A stretch of DNA of 64,000 bases, from contig JAQVMB010000005.1 in NCBI GenBank assembly GCA_028703835.1, positions 1 to 64,000 on the forward strand, read 5' to 3'. Made by a program: the position numbers and the translations under genes. The stretch comes from Candidatus Peribacteraceae bacterium. GTDB lineage: Bacteria > Patescibacteriota > Gracilibacteria > Peribacterales > Peribacteraceae. Shown here in pieces: positions 12,001 through 20,326 of the stretch. The notes beneath the pieces are model-generated. The model saw nothing but the letters and a program-made list of their open reading frames with translations. It made no database searches and was not told the DNA's origin. The stretch's first letter is position 1; every line of letters begins with the position of its first letter.

Positions 12001-12326
12001 TCCCTTCCTTCCTGCATATACGCCAAAAATGTCTGTAGATGCGCCGGGATGATGGCTCCTTCATTATCACGAACGGGATGCAACACCACCGCTTCCTGCT
12101 CGAAGAACCGCAGCCAGTGCTGCAGCGCCTCCACCCCGCCGTCATTCTGCGTGAGCAGCAATGTGGTCTGCGGATGGAACGAAAGAAGATGGCTCAAAAG
12201 GAGGGCTTTTGCCGTCTCGTTCGATGTGCCGGAGATGACGAGGGCATGCTTCGCCTTCAGGAGATCAGAAAGCTCCTGATGGGTGTTGTCCCCGAGTAAG
12301 AGTGAAGGTTTCATCCTGTAAACCAA
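9057..12326 (-). CDS. mfd: transcription-repair coupling factor
   Basis: [84 protein letters not shown]. Confidence 0.97.
   Translation of the reverse strand: [1089 protein letters not shown]
11536..11557. repeat. REP-like hairpin inside mfd
   Basis: GGAGCGGGCATTCCTGCCCGCG, encodes part of [10 protein letters not shown] in Mfd. Confidence 0.9.
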
Positions 12327-12534
12327 CTTGATGCCCCCTCATGCAAACGTCCGCATGGGAGGTGGATCTGAAAAAAGTCGAATTCCTCGACCGGTTGATG
12401 CTGAGAAAATTATAGGTCGAAATGGAGGCAACGTCAAATGATTAGATATGCACCTTTCATAAAGGAAACCAAGGATTCTAAGTATGCTAAAGAGTCTAAG
12501 GAGTACATTTCCATCATCCCTGGAATCCTGATTC

Positions 12535-13737
12535 TTAACTCTCCTGCATCCTGAGCGGCATGATGAGGTGCAGGAACTTCGGATTCTCGGGCAAGGTGAA
12601 GACTGCCGGGTGAAGACTGTCCGTCACCTTCATCACCACGTTGTCCGCATTGATGTGGGAGAGGAAATCGAGCAGGTAACTGGAAGAAAGGGCGATCTTG
12701 TTCTCCTCGCCCGCCAGGTCCGCCGTCAGCGTCGCCTCGTCCCTGCCCGCCTGTGTCTGCGGCGTGGAGAGGCGGGTCTGTTCCTTCTCGACGCGGAACG
12801 TGAGGTTGTTATTCATCTCCTTCGCGAAGTAGTGCATGCGTTTCACGGCCGTCGTCAGTTCCACCACGGAGAAGTGCGCCGTCGACTTGTTGTCCTTCGG
12901 CAGGATCTGCCGGTAGTCGGGGAAGCGCCCGTCGATGAGACGGGACAGGAGACGCACCGACCCGATCTGCATCTCGATCTGCTGCTTGCTGAGATGAACC
13001 ATTACCTCCAGAGGTTTGTGCCTGGCCTCCGTAGCCTTGGCGGAGGAGGCCTTACCGCCCTCCTCCTGCTCCTTGTCACCGCTCTTCTCGTCCGGTCGCT
13101 TCAGGATGCCGCTCAAAACCGACCGCAACTCATCGAGGATTTTGGATGGGATGATGCATGTCACATCCTCACCGCCCCCTTCCCCCTTCGTTTCCGTCAC
13201 GTACTCCGAAAGACGGTAACTGTCCGTCGCAACGAGGGTGAGCTTGTCCTTCTCGCGCTGGAAATACACGCCGGACAGGACGGGGCGGAGCGTGGTCTTC
13301 GCGGATGCGAAGGTGACCAAATGAAGAGCTTGAAGAAAGGGCCCTGCCTCCAGAGCGAAAGATGTTTGGCGGTCCACCGGCGCGATCGTGGGATACTCGC
13401 TCGACGCTTCGCCTGCGATCATCGTCTTGGCATGCTTCGACGTGCAGCGCATCTGCGTTCCCTCCACCGTCTCCAGCAGCACCTCCGCATCCTGGTTATA
13501 CTGCGCGAAGTTGAGGATGGCCTTGGCGGGAACCGTGATCGATCCTTCATTTTCGATCGACGCATCAAAATGCGTGATGATGCTCAACTCCAAATCCGTC
13601 GCGCTCACGGTGCAGCGCCGACCTTCCGCCTCCATGAGGACATTACCCAGGATGGGCAGCGCCTGCTGACTCCCGATGGCCCTGCTCACAAGATGGAGCG
13701 CCTGAAGGAGATCGGATGTGTTACAAGAAAATTTCAT
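12535..13737 (-). CDS. dnaN: DNA polymerase III subunit beta (sliding clamp)
   Basis: MKFSCNTSDLLQALHLVSRAIGSQQALPILGNVLMEAEG...; C-terminal LPENPKFLHLIMPLRM matches the clamp C-terminus. Confidence 0.96.
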   Translation of the reverse strand: MKFSCNTSDLLQALHLVSRAIGSQQALPILGNVLMEAEGRRCTVSATDLELSIITHFDASIENEGSITVPAKAILNFAQYNQDAEVLLETVEGTQMRCTSKHAKTMIAGEASSEYPTIAPVDRQTSFALEAGPFLQALHLVTFASAKTTLRPVLSGVYFQREKDKLTLVATDSYRLSEYVTETKGEGGGEDVTCIIPSKILDELRSVLSGILKRPDEKSGDKEQEEGGKASSAKATEARHKPLEVMVHLSKQQIEMQIGSVRLLSRLIDGRFPDYRQILPKDNKSTAHFSVVELTTAVKRMHYFAKEMNNNLTFRVEKEQTRLSTPQTQAGRDEATLTADLAGEENKIALSSSYLLDFLSHINADNVVMKVTDSLHPAVFTLPENPKFLHLIMPLRMQES

Positions 13738-13859
13738 GCCTTTAAGAAAGAAAATAGAAAAGAAATATACTGAATTCGTCATCATAATACCATCTTCACT
13801 CTCCTCCACATTTGAAGGTCTACTCCTGTGGAAACAGAGTCGTAAGTATTCTATTCATG

Positions 13860-14070
13860 GCTTCAGAGACACAAATGTCCACAAATTGAATAAAACAGGT
13901 GTGTGGGAAGGATGTGGAAAACTCGTGGACAAAGGGAGAAGAGAGGCTTCCGGAGCGGAAAATGGAATTTTTAGGCTTAGCTTAGCTAAAAAATAAAAAC
14001 CTATGTGCAGAACAGGGGGGAGGGGGCGCCCATGTTGATTTCCACTTATCCACAGGCGGTGTGGATAACT
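13860..14070. promoter_or_regulatory. oriC: putative replication origin (DnaA-box cluster with AT-rich stretch)
   Basis: Perfect inverted DnaA boxes TTATCCACA (14046-14054) and TGTGGATAA (14060-14068); near-match TGTGGAAAA around 13912; AT-rich TTTTTAGGCTTAGCTTAGCTAAAAAATAAAAA near 13967-14000; adjacent to dnaN. Confidence 0.6.
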
Positions 14071-14244
14071 TTTGTATCCAATTCCCCCACCCTAACCCTC
14101 CCCCAAGGGGGGAGGGAATGCTGATATTTGCTTCCTTTGTTCCTACTCAAGAAGCAAGAAGAAGATGACGATACTGCCCCCTGATTGCTCATAACTCGTC
14201 CCTCCTTCACCCCTCGGGGGAAGGAGGACAGGAGGATGGGGGAA

Positions 14245-15543
14245 TTACTTCCCTGGTCGGTACTTCTCCCGTTCCGCCGCCGCCGGAACATGCACGCGGT
14301 TCTCCCGCACGACGGCCTTGCCGTCCTTCATGCGGACGAAGCTGCGGTCGGGAATGTCCTCCGTGAGGTATGCGCCTCCGGCGATGAACGATCCTCCGCC
14401 GATCTTCACGCCCGGATCCGTTCCCGCTTGGATGCCGATGCGGCATCCGTCCCCGATGATCGTCCCAAACTTGGAGAGCCCGGTCGGGACGGGATCGCCG
14501 CCGACAGCCGAGGAGATTTCCCCTTCATCTAAACGCAGGTTGCCCGTCACCGATCCCCCGCCGAAGGAGACGTTCTCGCCGCACACCGAGTCGCCCACGT
14601 AGGCCATGTGCGTCCAGACGTCCTTCATAAGGATGCTGCCCTTCACCTCGCTGCCGAAGCCGACGACGCAGCCCTCCCCCACGCTGGAGCCGCGCACCAG
14701 CGCGCCGCTGCCCACCGTCGCGTTCTTCCCGATGTAGCACGGGCCCGTGATGGCGGCATGGGCGAAGATACGCGCGCCGTCCTCGATGACCACCGGCCCT
14801 TCGATGGCGGCGGAGGGATGGATGCGTGCTTTCTTTGAAATCTGCGGCTTCGTGATGTCTTTCAGGAGCAGGTCGAGGAGCGGCAAGAGATGCCACGGGT
14901 ACTTCACCGCCTGCCAGGAGCCTTCGTAGGGAACGGCGACATAATTCTTCATCTTGAAGAGTGTTGCGAGCGCGCGCTCGTAGCCATCATCCTGGTCGGG
15001 ACTTGCCCCGCGGAGCTCCCGCAGGAGCGAAGAGGGGTCGTTGTGGATATGCGCCACGATGTTCACCAGATCGCTCGGCTCTTTCCCCTCCCCCGGCTTC
15101 TCGACGATGCCGGAAATCTTCTCTCCGCTGACGGTCAGATATCCACCGGGGAAATAACGATCGACTTTGCGCGCCAGGATGGCGCCGTCCACGCCTTTCT
15201 TCGAGGCGGCCGCGAGGAGCGCGCGGTACGCTTCCGGCTCGATCACATCATTGCCGCCCACGACGAGGACCGGTTCCGTGAGGCCGCCGAGGGCCGACAG
15301 GAGCGCGCCCTGCATCCCCAGGTCCAGGTTCTCCTGTTCGATGAACGGCACGCCCGGGAAGAGGGTCTGCAGCTGCGCGACGTTGTGGTTCCCGTTCACG
15401 ACGGTGATGTCCTTGCATCCTCCTTCCTTCAATCGTTCCAGCTGATGTTGCAAGAGCGGCTTGCCCAGCAGGGGCACGAAGTTCTTCTCGGTCAGCGGCC
15501 AGAATCGCCGGGACCGCCCCGCGGCGAGGAGGAAGGTTTTCAT
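14245..15543 (-). CDS. GlmU-like bifunctional nucleotidyltransferase / acetyltransferase
   Basis: N-terminal MKTFLLAAGRSRRFWPLTEKNFVPLLGKPLL nucleotidyltransferase, C-terminal left-handed beta-helix hexapeptides. Confidence 0.85.
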   Translation of the reverse strand: MKTFLLAAGRSRRFWPLTEKNFVPLLGKPLLQHQLERLKEGGCKDITVVNGNHNVAQLQTLFPGVPFIEQENLDLGMQGALLSALGGLTEPVLVVGGNDVIEPEAYRALLAAASKKGVDGAILARKVDRYFPGGYLTVSGEKISGIVEKPGEGKEPSDLVNIVAHIHNDPSSLLRELRGASPDQDDGYERALATLFKMKNYVAVPYEGSWQAVKYPWHLLPLLDLLLKDITKPQISKKARIHPSAAIEGPVVIEDGARIFAHAAITGPCYIGKNATVGSGALVRGSSVGEGCVVGFGSEVKGSILMKDVWTHMAYVGDSVCGENVSFGGGSVTGNLRLDEGEISSAVGGDPVPTGLSKFGTIIGDGCRIGIQAGTDPGVKIGGGSFIAGGAYLTEDIPDRSFVRMKDGKAVVRENRVHVPAAAEREKYRPGK

Positions 15544-15691
15544 CGGGGACAGTTTATGCGCTTCTTTCCTCTTCTGGAAGGGATGAAGAGCGGTCAGCTT
15601 TCAGCTTTCAGCGGCCAGAATCCTCTTCATACAAGAGGCATCCCCTTTCGGGATGATGTGAGGATCGTCCCTTCGCCAGGCTGACCACTGA

Positions 15692-16954
15692 TCACTGGCC
15701 GCTGACCGCTTTCTTCGCCTTCCTCCACCCCGCCACGGCGCCCGCCATGGTGAAGATGGTGACCATGCCCGCGCCCGTGCTGGCCAGCGGGGTTCGGCGG
15801 GAAGGAGCCGCGCCGTTGCTCAGGGTGATGGTTGCCGAGGAGGGAGCCGAGACGCGGCCGTCGGCGGTCTTGGCGCGCACGAGGACGGAGAGCGTTCCGG
15901 CGGAGGCGTTCTCGAAGCGGATCTGACGCGTGTTGGCAGGAAGCACTTGTCCGTTCTGGTAGGCGCCCGCCTGTCCCATGCCTTGGAACGCCTCGAAGGA
16001 GGAGACGCTATCGGCGCCCTGCGTCACGTCGAAGGAAGCCGTCACGACAGCCCCGCCCCGCCCGTCGGAAGCGGCGGTCAGCTGCAACGGGCTCAGGACG
16101 GGCAGCGCGCCCGCCTGCGGGACAACGGCTGCGAGGAGCGGATTCGTTGTCGGGGTATCCGTCGCGGGAGTCACGGGCATTGCGGGAGCCGGGACGATCG
16201 CCTCCGGCGCCATCACAAACGCGGCGGTGTTACCGAGTGCGTCGACCAGGAGCGGGGATTCTCCCGCTTTCGCCAGCGTCCGGACCTGCAGCGCGCGGAC
16301 GGAGTACCGTCCGCCGGTCTCCAGCGGAGCCGCGGTTTCCAGCGTCACACGTTCGCCGTTGATGGTGATGGTGCGCAGCGGGACGAGGCTGCCCGACGCG
16401 TCGGAGAGCCGGAAGGCCGTCGCCGCGTCCTGCTGGTCCACCTGCACGGGTTGCGAGAAGGTCAGGAGCACGCCGGTGGCGGACAGAGGCTGCGCCGAGA
16501 GCAGCCGTAAAATGCCGTCGGCCGCGGCTTCGTCGGCGGTCGGCGCGGATTGCGGGATGTCCACACGCGCCTCTTCAGCAAAAGTCTCGCTCTCTTCGCC
16601 GCTGCCGCTCACGGCGACGACGGTGACATACAGCGCGTCTCCCAGAGGCAGTTCGGTGATGGCGAAGGATGTGGCGTTGTCGGGGGTGGTTTCGAAATCA
16701 TCGAAGAGGCCGCCGTTCTCCACGATCGATTCGCGGCTGTAGTACACGCGGTACCGCGCTACGTTCGTGGCGTCCTCGGGAGCCGCCCATTGGACGAGCA
16801 CGGAGCCGTCCACGTACGTGCCGGTGATGCCGGTGACGGCCGGCGGCGCCTCCGCGGCACCCGCGGCGAGCGGCCAAAGCAGCAGCGCAAGCGTCAGGGC
16901 GGTGCGAAGCGTCGAGCGAAATGGAAGGGTCGACATATCAAAACAGTATACCAC
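15692..16954 (-). CDS. secreted fibronectin type III domain protein
   Basis: Signal peptide; FN3-like PPAVTGITGTYVDGSVLVQWAAPEDATNVARYRVYYSR; C-terminal LASTG-hydrophobic-basic tail. Confidence 0.7.
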   Translation of the reverse strand: MVYCFDMSTLPFRSTLRTALTLALLLWPLAAGAAEAPPAVTGITGTYVDGSVLVQWAAPEDATNVARYRVYYSRESIVENGGLFDDFETTPDNATSFAITELPLGDALYVTVVAVSGSGEESETFAEEARVDIPQSAPTADEAAADGILRLLSAQPLSATGVLLTFSQPVQVDQQDAATAFRLSDASGSLVPLRTITINGERVTLETAAPLETGGRYSVRALQVRTLAKAGESPLLVDALGNTAAFVMAPEAIVPAPAMPVTPATDTPTTNPLLAAVVPQAGALPVLSPLQLTAASDGRGGAVVTASFDVTQGADSVSSFEAFQGMGQAGAYQNGQVLPANTRQIRFENASAGTLSVLVRAKTADGRVSAPSSATITLSNGAAPSRRTPLASTGAGMVTIFTMAGAVAGWRKAKKAVSGQ

Positions 16955-16987
16955 ATTCAGGTTGGTTTATCCAGCCTCACAAGCCCC

Positions 16988-18451
16988 TTAAAACGGCAAC
17001 GCCTTGCGGAAACCCGAGAACCACAGGAAGACGACCAGCCAGAGGCCGATGAACGCTCCCCCGAGGATCGTTCGCAGCGGAGAGGTGACGAAAGGCAGGA
17101 GGAGCCACAGGAGGACGGCCTGGAAGGCGCTGTAGAGGATCCATTGGAGCAATTCTTTCCGCGGGAGCGAGACCGGCATGGTCCGCAGGGCCTGGGGCAG
17201 GAGGGCGATGGTGAGGAAGACGTGGACGAAGTTGGAGGTCCAGGTCGCGCCGACGAAGCCCCATTGCGGGATGAGGAGGAAGTTCAGGACGAGCGAAAAG
17301 ATTGCCCCGCAGCCCAGTGTCATGACGAGCGGTTTCCAGCGTCCGCGGGTGAGGAGCACGTAGAAGCTGAACGTCACGAGGCTGTTGAGCACCATCGGGA
17401 GGGCGAGCAGCCTCAGGGCCGTGTCCGCGCCGGGATGGTCGGCGGTCGCAAGGTAGGCTTCGGTGGTCAGGAGGCGGATGAGCGGTCGCGGCCACAAGGC
17501 GGCGAAGAGAGCGATGGTGGTGGTGAGGAGGAGCAGGGTGAGGAGGACATACCCCAGGAGCTTGCGGGTGTCCCGTCCTTGCGCGTCGCGTCGGCTCAGC
17601 TCGGGCAGGGCGGAATTGAGCAGGAGCGTGGGGAGCAGGTACGTCACGTCCAAGATGCGTAACACGAAGCCGTAGTAGGCGTTCTGCACGTCGAAGTCGT
17701 GCGGGCGCAGGTTCGCGATGAGCGTGATGTCGAACTGGCGGTACACGGCGATGCACAGGTAGGCGATGCCGAAGGGCGCCGCTTGGGCGAAGACGCGGCG
17801 GATGAGGGCGCCGTCCCAGTGGGGCCGCAGGGGGATGAGGCGGTGGCCGAACAGGAATGACAGGAGCAGGAGGACCAACGCACCGACGGAACCGGTGGAC
17901 AGGAAGAGCCAGAGGACGGTCGGGTCTGCGGACGCGCGGATGCCGGTGAACACAAGGAGGCCGATGAGCCCCACGCTCACGATGCGTTGGGCCACTTCCG
18001 CGATGAAGACGTAGTGCATCCGGTACGTCACCTGGAACGCGGAGCGCATGACGCCCGCCAGGAGGGTGAACGCGGGGACGAAGAGCGCGATGGATATGCT
18101 CAGCGGCAGCGGCGTTCCCTGCCAGTGGGGCACGAGCCATGCGATGGACAGGGCGCCGCCGAGCGAGAGGGAGATGGTGAGGAGGCGCAGGAGGAAGATC
18201 ACGCTCAATACGCGGCTCCTGTTTTCCGCGCGGCTTACTTCCCGCACGGCGACCGAATACAGGCCGAAGTCGGCGAGGATGGCGAAGAGCTGCAGGTAGC
18301 CGTACGCGGTGTTGTAGTGGCCGGCCATCTCCTTGCTGAGCCCGACGGCCACCAGCTTCACCATGATGATGGCCAGCGCCGACGTCACGACATGGCTGCC
18401 GATTTGCCACAGCGTGGACGTGGCGATTGCGCGTGCGGGGTTCGCGTTCAT
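16988..18451 (-). CDS. oligosaccharide flippase (MATE/Wzx-like)
   Basis: 487-aa multi-pass protein; STLWQIGSHVVTSALAIIMVKLVAVGLSKEMAGHYNTAYGYLQLFAILADFGLYSVAVREVSR. Confidence 0.85.
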   Translation of the reverse strand: MNANPARAIATSTLWQIGSHVVTSALAIIMVKLVAVGLSKEMAGHYNTAYGYLQLFAILADFGLYSVAVREVSRAENRSRVLSVIFLLRLLTISLSLGGALSIAWLVPHWQGTPLPLSISIALFVPAFTLLAGVMRSAFQVTYRMHYVFIAEVAQRIVSVGLIGLLVFTGIRASADPTVLWLFLSTGSVGALVLLLLSFLFGHRLIPLRPHWDGALIRRVFAQAAPFGIAYLCIAVYRQFDITLIANLRPHDFDVQNAYYGFVLRILDVTYLLPTLLLNSALPELSRRDAQGRDTRKLLGYVLLTLLLLTTTIALFAALWPRPLIRLLTTEAYLATADHPGADTALRLLALPMVLNSLVTFSFYVLLTRGRWKPLVMTLGCGAIFSLVLNFLLIPQWGFVGATWTSNFVHVFLTIALLPQALRTMPVSLPRKELLQWILYSAFQAVLLWLLLPFVTSPLRTILGGAFIGLWLVVFLWFSGFRKALPF

Positions 18452-18507
18452 CGTCGGTGATTGTAGAGTGATCAGTGGACAGTGGACAGCGGTCGATGAT
18501 CACCACG

Positions 18508-18670
18508 AAAAAAGCCCCGACCCAGGAACGGAGCTTTGAAGAGTTAGGCGTTGGCCATCCATCCGTCGTCACTTTTGCAGGCGGAGCCTGTTGGATGTTG
18601 GACAGGAGAGCGCTGGCCTATTGAGCAACAATTGCCCGGGTCGGGAACCTTCAGCGAACGCCGAAGGCGG
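18508..18670 (-). ncRNA. candidate structured leader/ncRNA upstream of flippase
   Basis: Minus strand: TTGACA-16 nt-TAGGAT promoter (18704-18677), about 160-nt RNA, terminator AAAGCTCCG..CGGGGCTTT + U6 (18537-18508), and an alternative pairing CCCGACCCGGG/CCTGGGTCGGG overlapping the terminator stem. Confidence 0.5.
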
Positions 18671-18748
18671 ACGGCGATCCTACATCTGACGATCCGCATG
18701 TCAACCGCATTGGACAGGCGCTGCCGGTTCCTCTACGCTGCTGCGCGA

Positions 18749-19666
18749 ATGCCGCTGTCCTTCCGACACCTCACGTCCACGAAGCAGCTCTCCCGGGCTG
18801 ACGCGGATGCCGTTCTTTCCCGTGCCGCCGCCATGGATAAGGTGCTGGCGAAGGGGAAGCCGGACGACCGGATGCACGGGAAAATCCTCGCCGCGCTCTT
18901 TTACGAGCCGAGCACGCGCACCCGCCTCAGCTTCGAGACGGCCATGCTGCGCCTGGGCGGGCAGGTGATCACGGCGGACGGGTTCCAGTTCAGCTCGCTC
19001 TACAAGGGGGAGACCATCGAGGACACCATCACGATGGTCAGCCAGTACGCGGACATCATCGCCATGCGCCACCCCGAGCAGGGCAGCGCGGACAAGGCCG
19101 CGTCCGTCAGCCTGGTGCCGTTCATCAACGCGGGGGACGGCCCCGGCCAGCATCCAACGCAGGCGCTGCTGGACCTCTACACCATTGCCAAGGAACGGGG
19201 GAAGGTCGACGGGCTGCGCGTCGCGATGGTCGGGGACCTCAAGTTCGGCCGCACGGTCCACTCCCTCACGTTCCTCCTGGGCCTCTACAAGGATTTGCAC
19301 TTCACGTACGTGTCGCCGAAAGAGCTGAAGATCCCCGAGAAGGTCACGAGCTTCCTGAAGGAGAAGGATATTCCCTTCGAAGAGATGACGACGTTCGACG
19401 GCGCCTTCGATGCGGACATCATCTATATGACGCGGATCCAGAAGGAGCGGTTCGCGGACGCGTCGGAGTACGAGCGGCTGAAGCACGTCTACGTCCTGCA
19501 TGCCGACCAATTGAAGGGCAAGAACGCGACCGTGCTGCATCCCCTGCCCCGCGTGGGCGAGATCGACCCCGATGTCGACGCGCTCCCGAACGCGGCGTAC
19601 TTCCGGCAGGCGAAAAACGGCGTCCCGACCCGCATGGCGCTCATCGAGATGTTGCTGGAGGGATGA
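18749..19666 (+). CDS. pyrB: aspartate carbamoyltransferase catalytic subunit
   Basis: ALFYEPSTRTRLSFETAMLRLGG and GDGPGQHPTQALLDLYTI signatures; HPLPRVGEID. Confidence 0.97.
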   Translation: MPLSFRHLTSTKQLSRADADAVLSRAAAMDKVLAKGKPDDRMHGKILAALFYEPSTRTRLSFETAMLRLGGQVITADGFQFSSLYKGETIEDTITMVSQYADIIAMRHPEQGSADKAASVSLVPFINAGDGPGQHPTQALLDLYTIAKERGKVDGLRVAMVGDLKFGRTVHSLTFLLGLYKDLHFTYVSPKELKIPEKVTSFLKEKDIPFEEMTTFDGAFDADIIYMTRIQKERFADASEYERLKHVYVLHADQLKGKNATVLHPLPRVGEIDPDVDALPNAAYFRQAKNGVPTRMALIEMLLEG

Positions 19667-20278
19667 TCACCAGTTCCCTCCGTCTATGCCCATGGAATGG
19701 AGAAAATGGTGTATTTGTTCGTCATGCCAGGGACGGGGGCGGACATGCGTATGTGCCATTTCATCCACCATCGGCAGGCCGGGAACCAAGGGGATCATGT
19801 GTTCGGCAAGGATGTCATCGAGCGGCAATTCTCCGCGTATGCGGATGATCCTGTGCATATCCACTCGCACTGTTCCCATCGTTTCGTTGATGAGCAACAG
19901 TTCCACGCGCGGGTCATGCAGCAGAACGTGTTCGTTGGCAGCCAGTGCGCTCTGCACCATCGTCGTATCCGGATGGACGCCCTCGTACACGGTCGGCCGA
20001 TGCCGTCGTCGTTCCTGTCCATGGATGTTGATGCGCACGGCATCGATCTCCCCGAGAAGGTCGAGCAGGCGATGCAGGATGGCGACGAGGGAAGGATGGT
20101 CGGGGTAAATGGCCGTCTCCCAGTCCTCCACTCCCAGCGCATCGGGAGGGATGCGGTTCTTCGCCCCTTCAAATAAGGGATCAGAAGGATCCGCCGGGAA
20201 AGCGACCTCGGGAATGACCAGATGAAGACGGCGTGGCGGCATTGGGGGACATTCTCCTCCCGACAAATTCCCCGTCAA
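19667..20278 (-). CDS. hypothetical protein
   Basis: 203-aa ORF without recognised family, filling the pyrB-pyrC gap. Confidence 0.5.
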   Translation of the reverse strand: MTGNLSGGECPPMPPRRLHLVIPEVAFPADPSDPLFEGAKNRIPPDALGVEDWETAIYPDHPSLVAILHRLLDLLGEIDAVRINIHGQERRRHRPTVYEGVHPDTTMVQSALAANEHVLLHDPRVELLLINETMGTVRVDMHRIIRIRGELPLDDILAEHMIPLVPGLPMVDEMAHTHVRPRPWHDEQIHHFLHSMGIDGGNW

Positions 20279-20326
20279 TTCCCCTTTTTGTCACATTCTC
20301 CTGCGATTCTGCTATGCTGCCCTCTG

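Noticed and set aside
9036-12038. Large plus-strand ORFs 9036..10439 and 10443..12038
   Set aside because: Antisense shadows of mfd.
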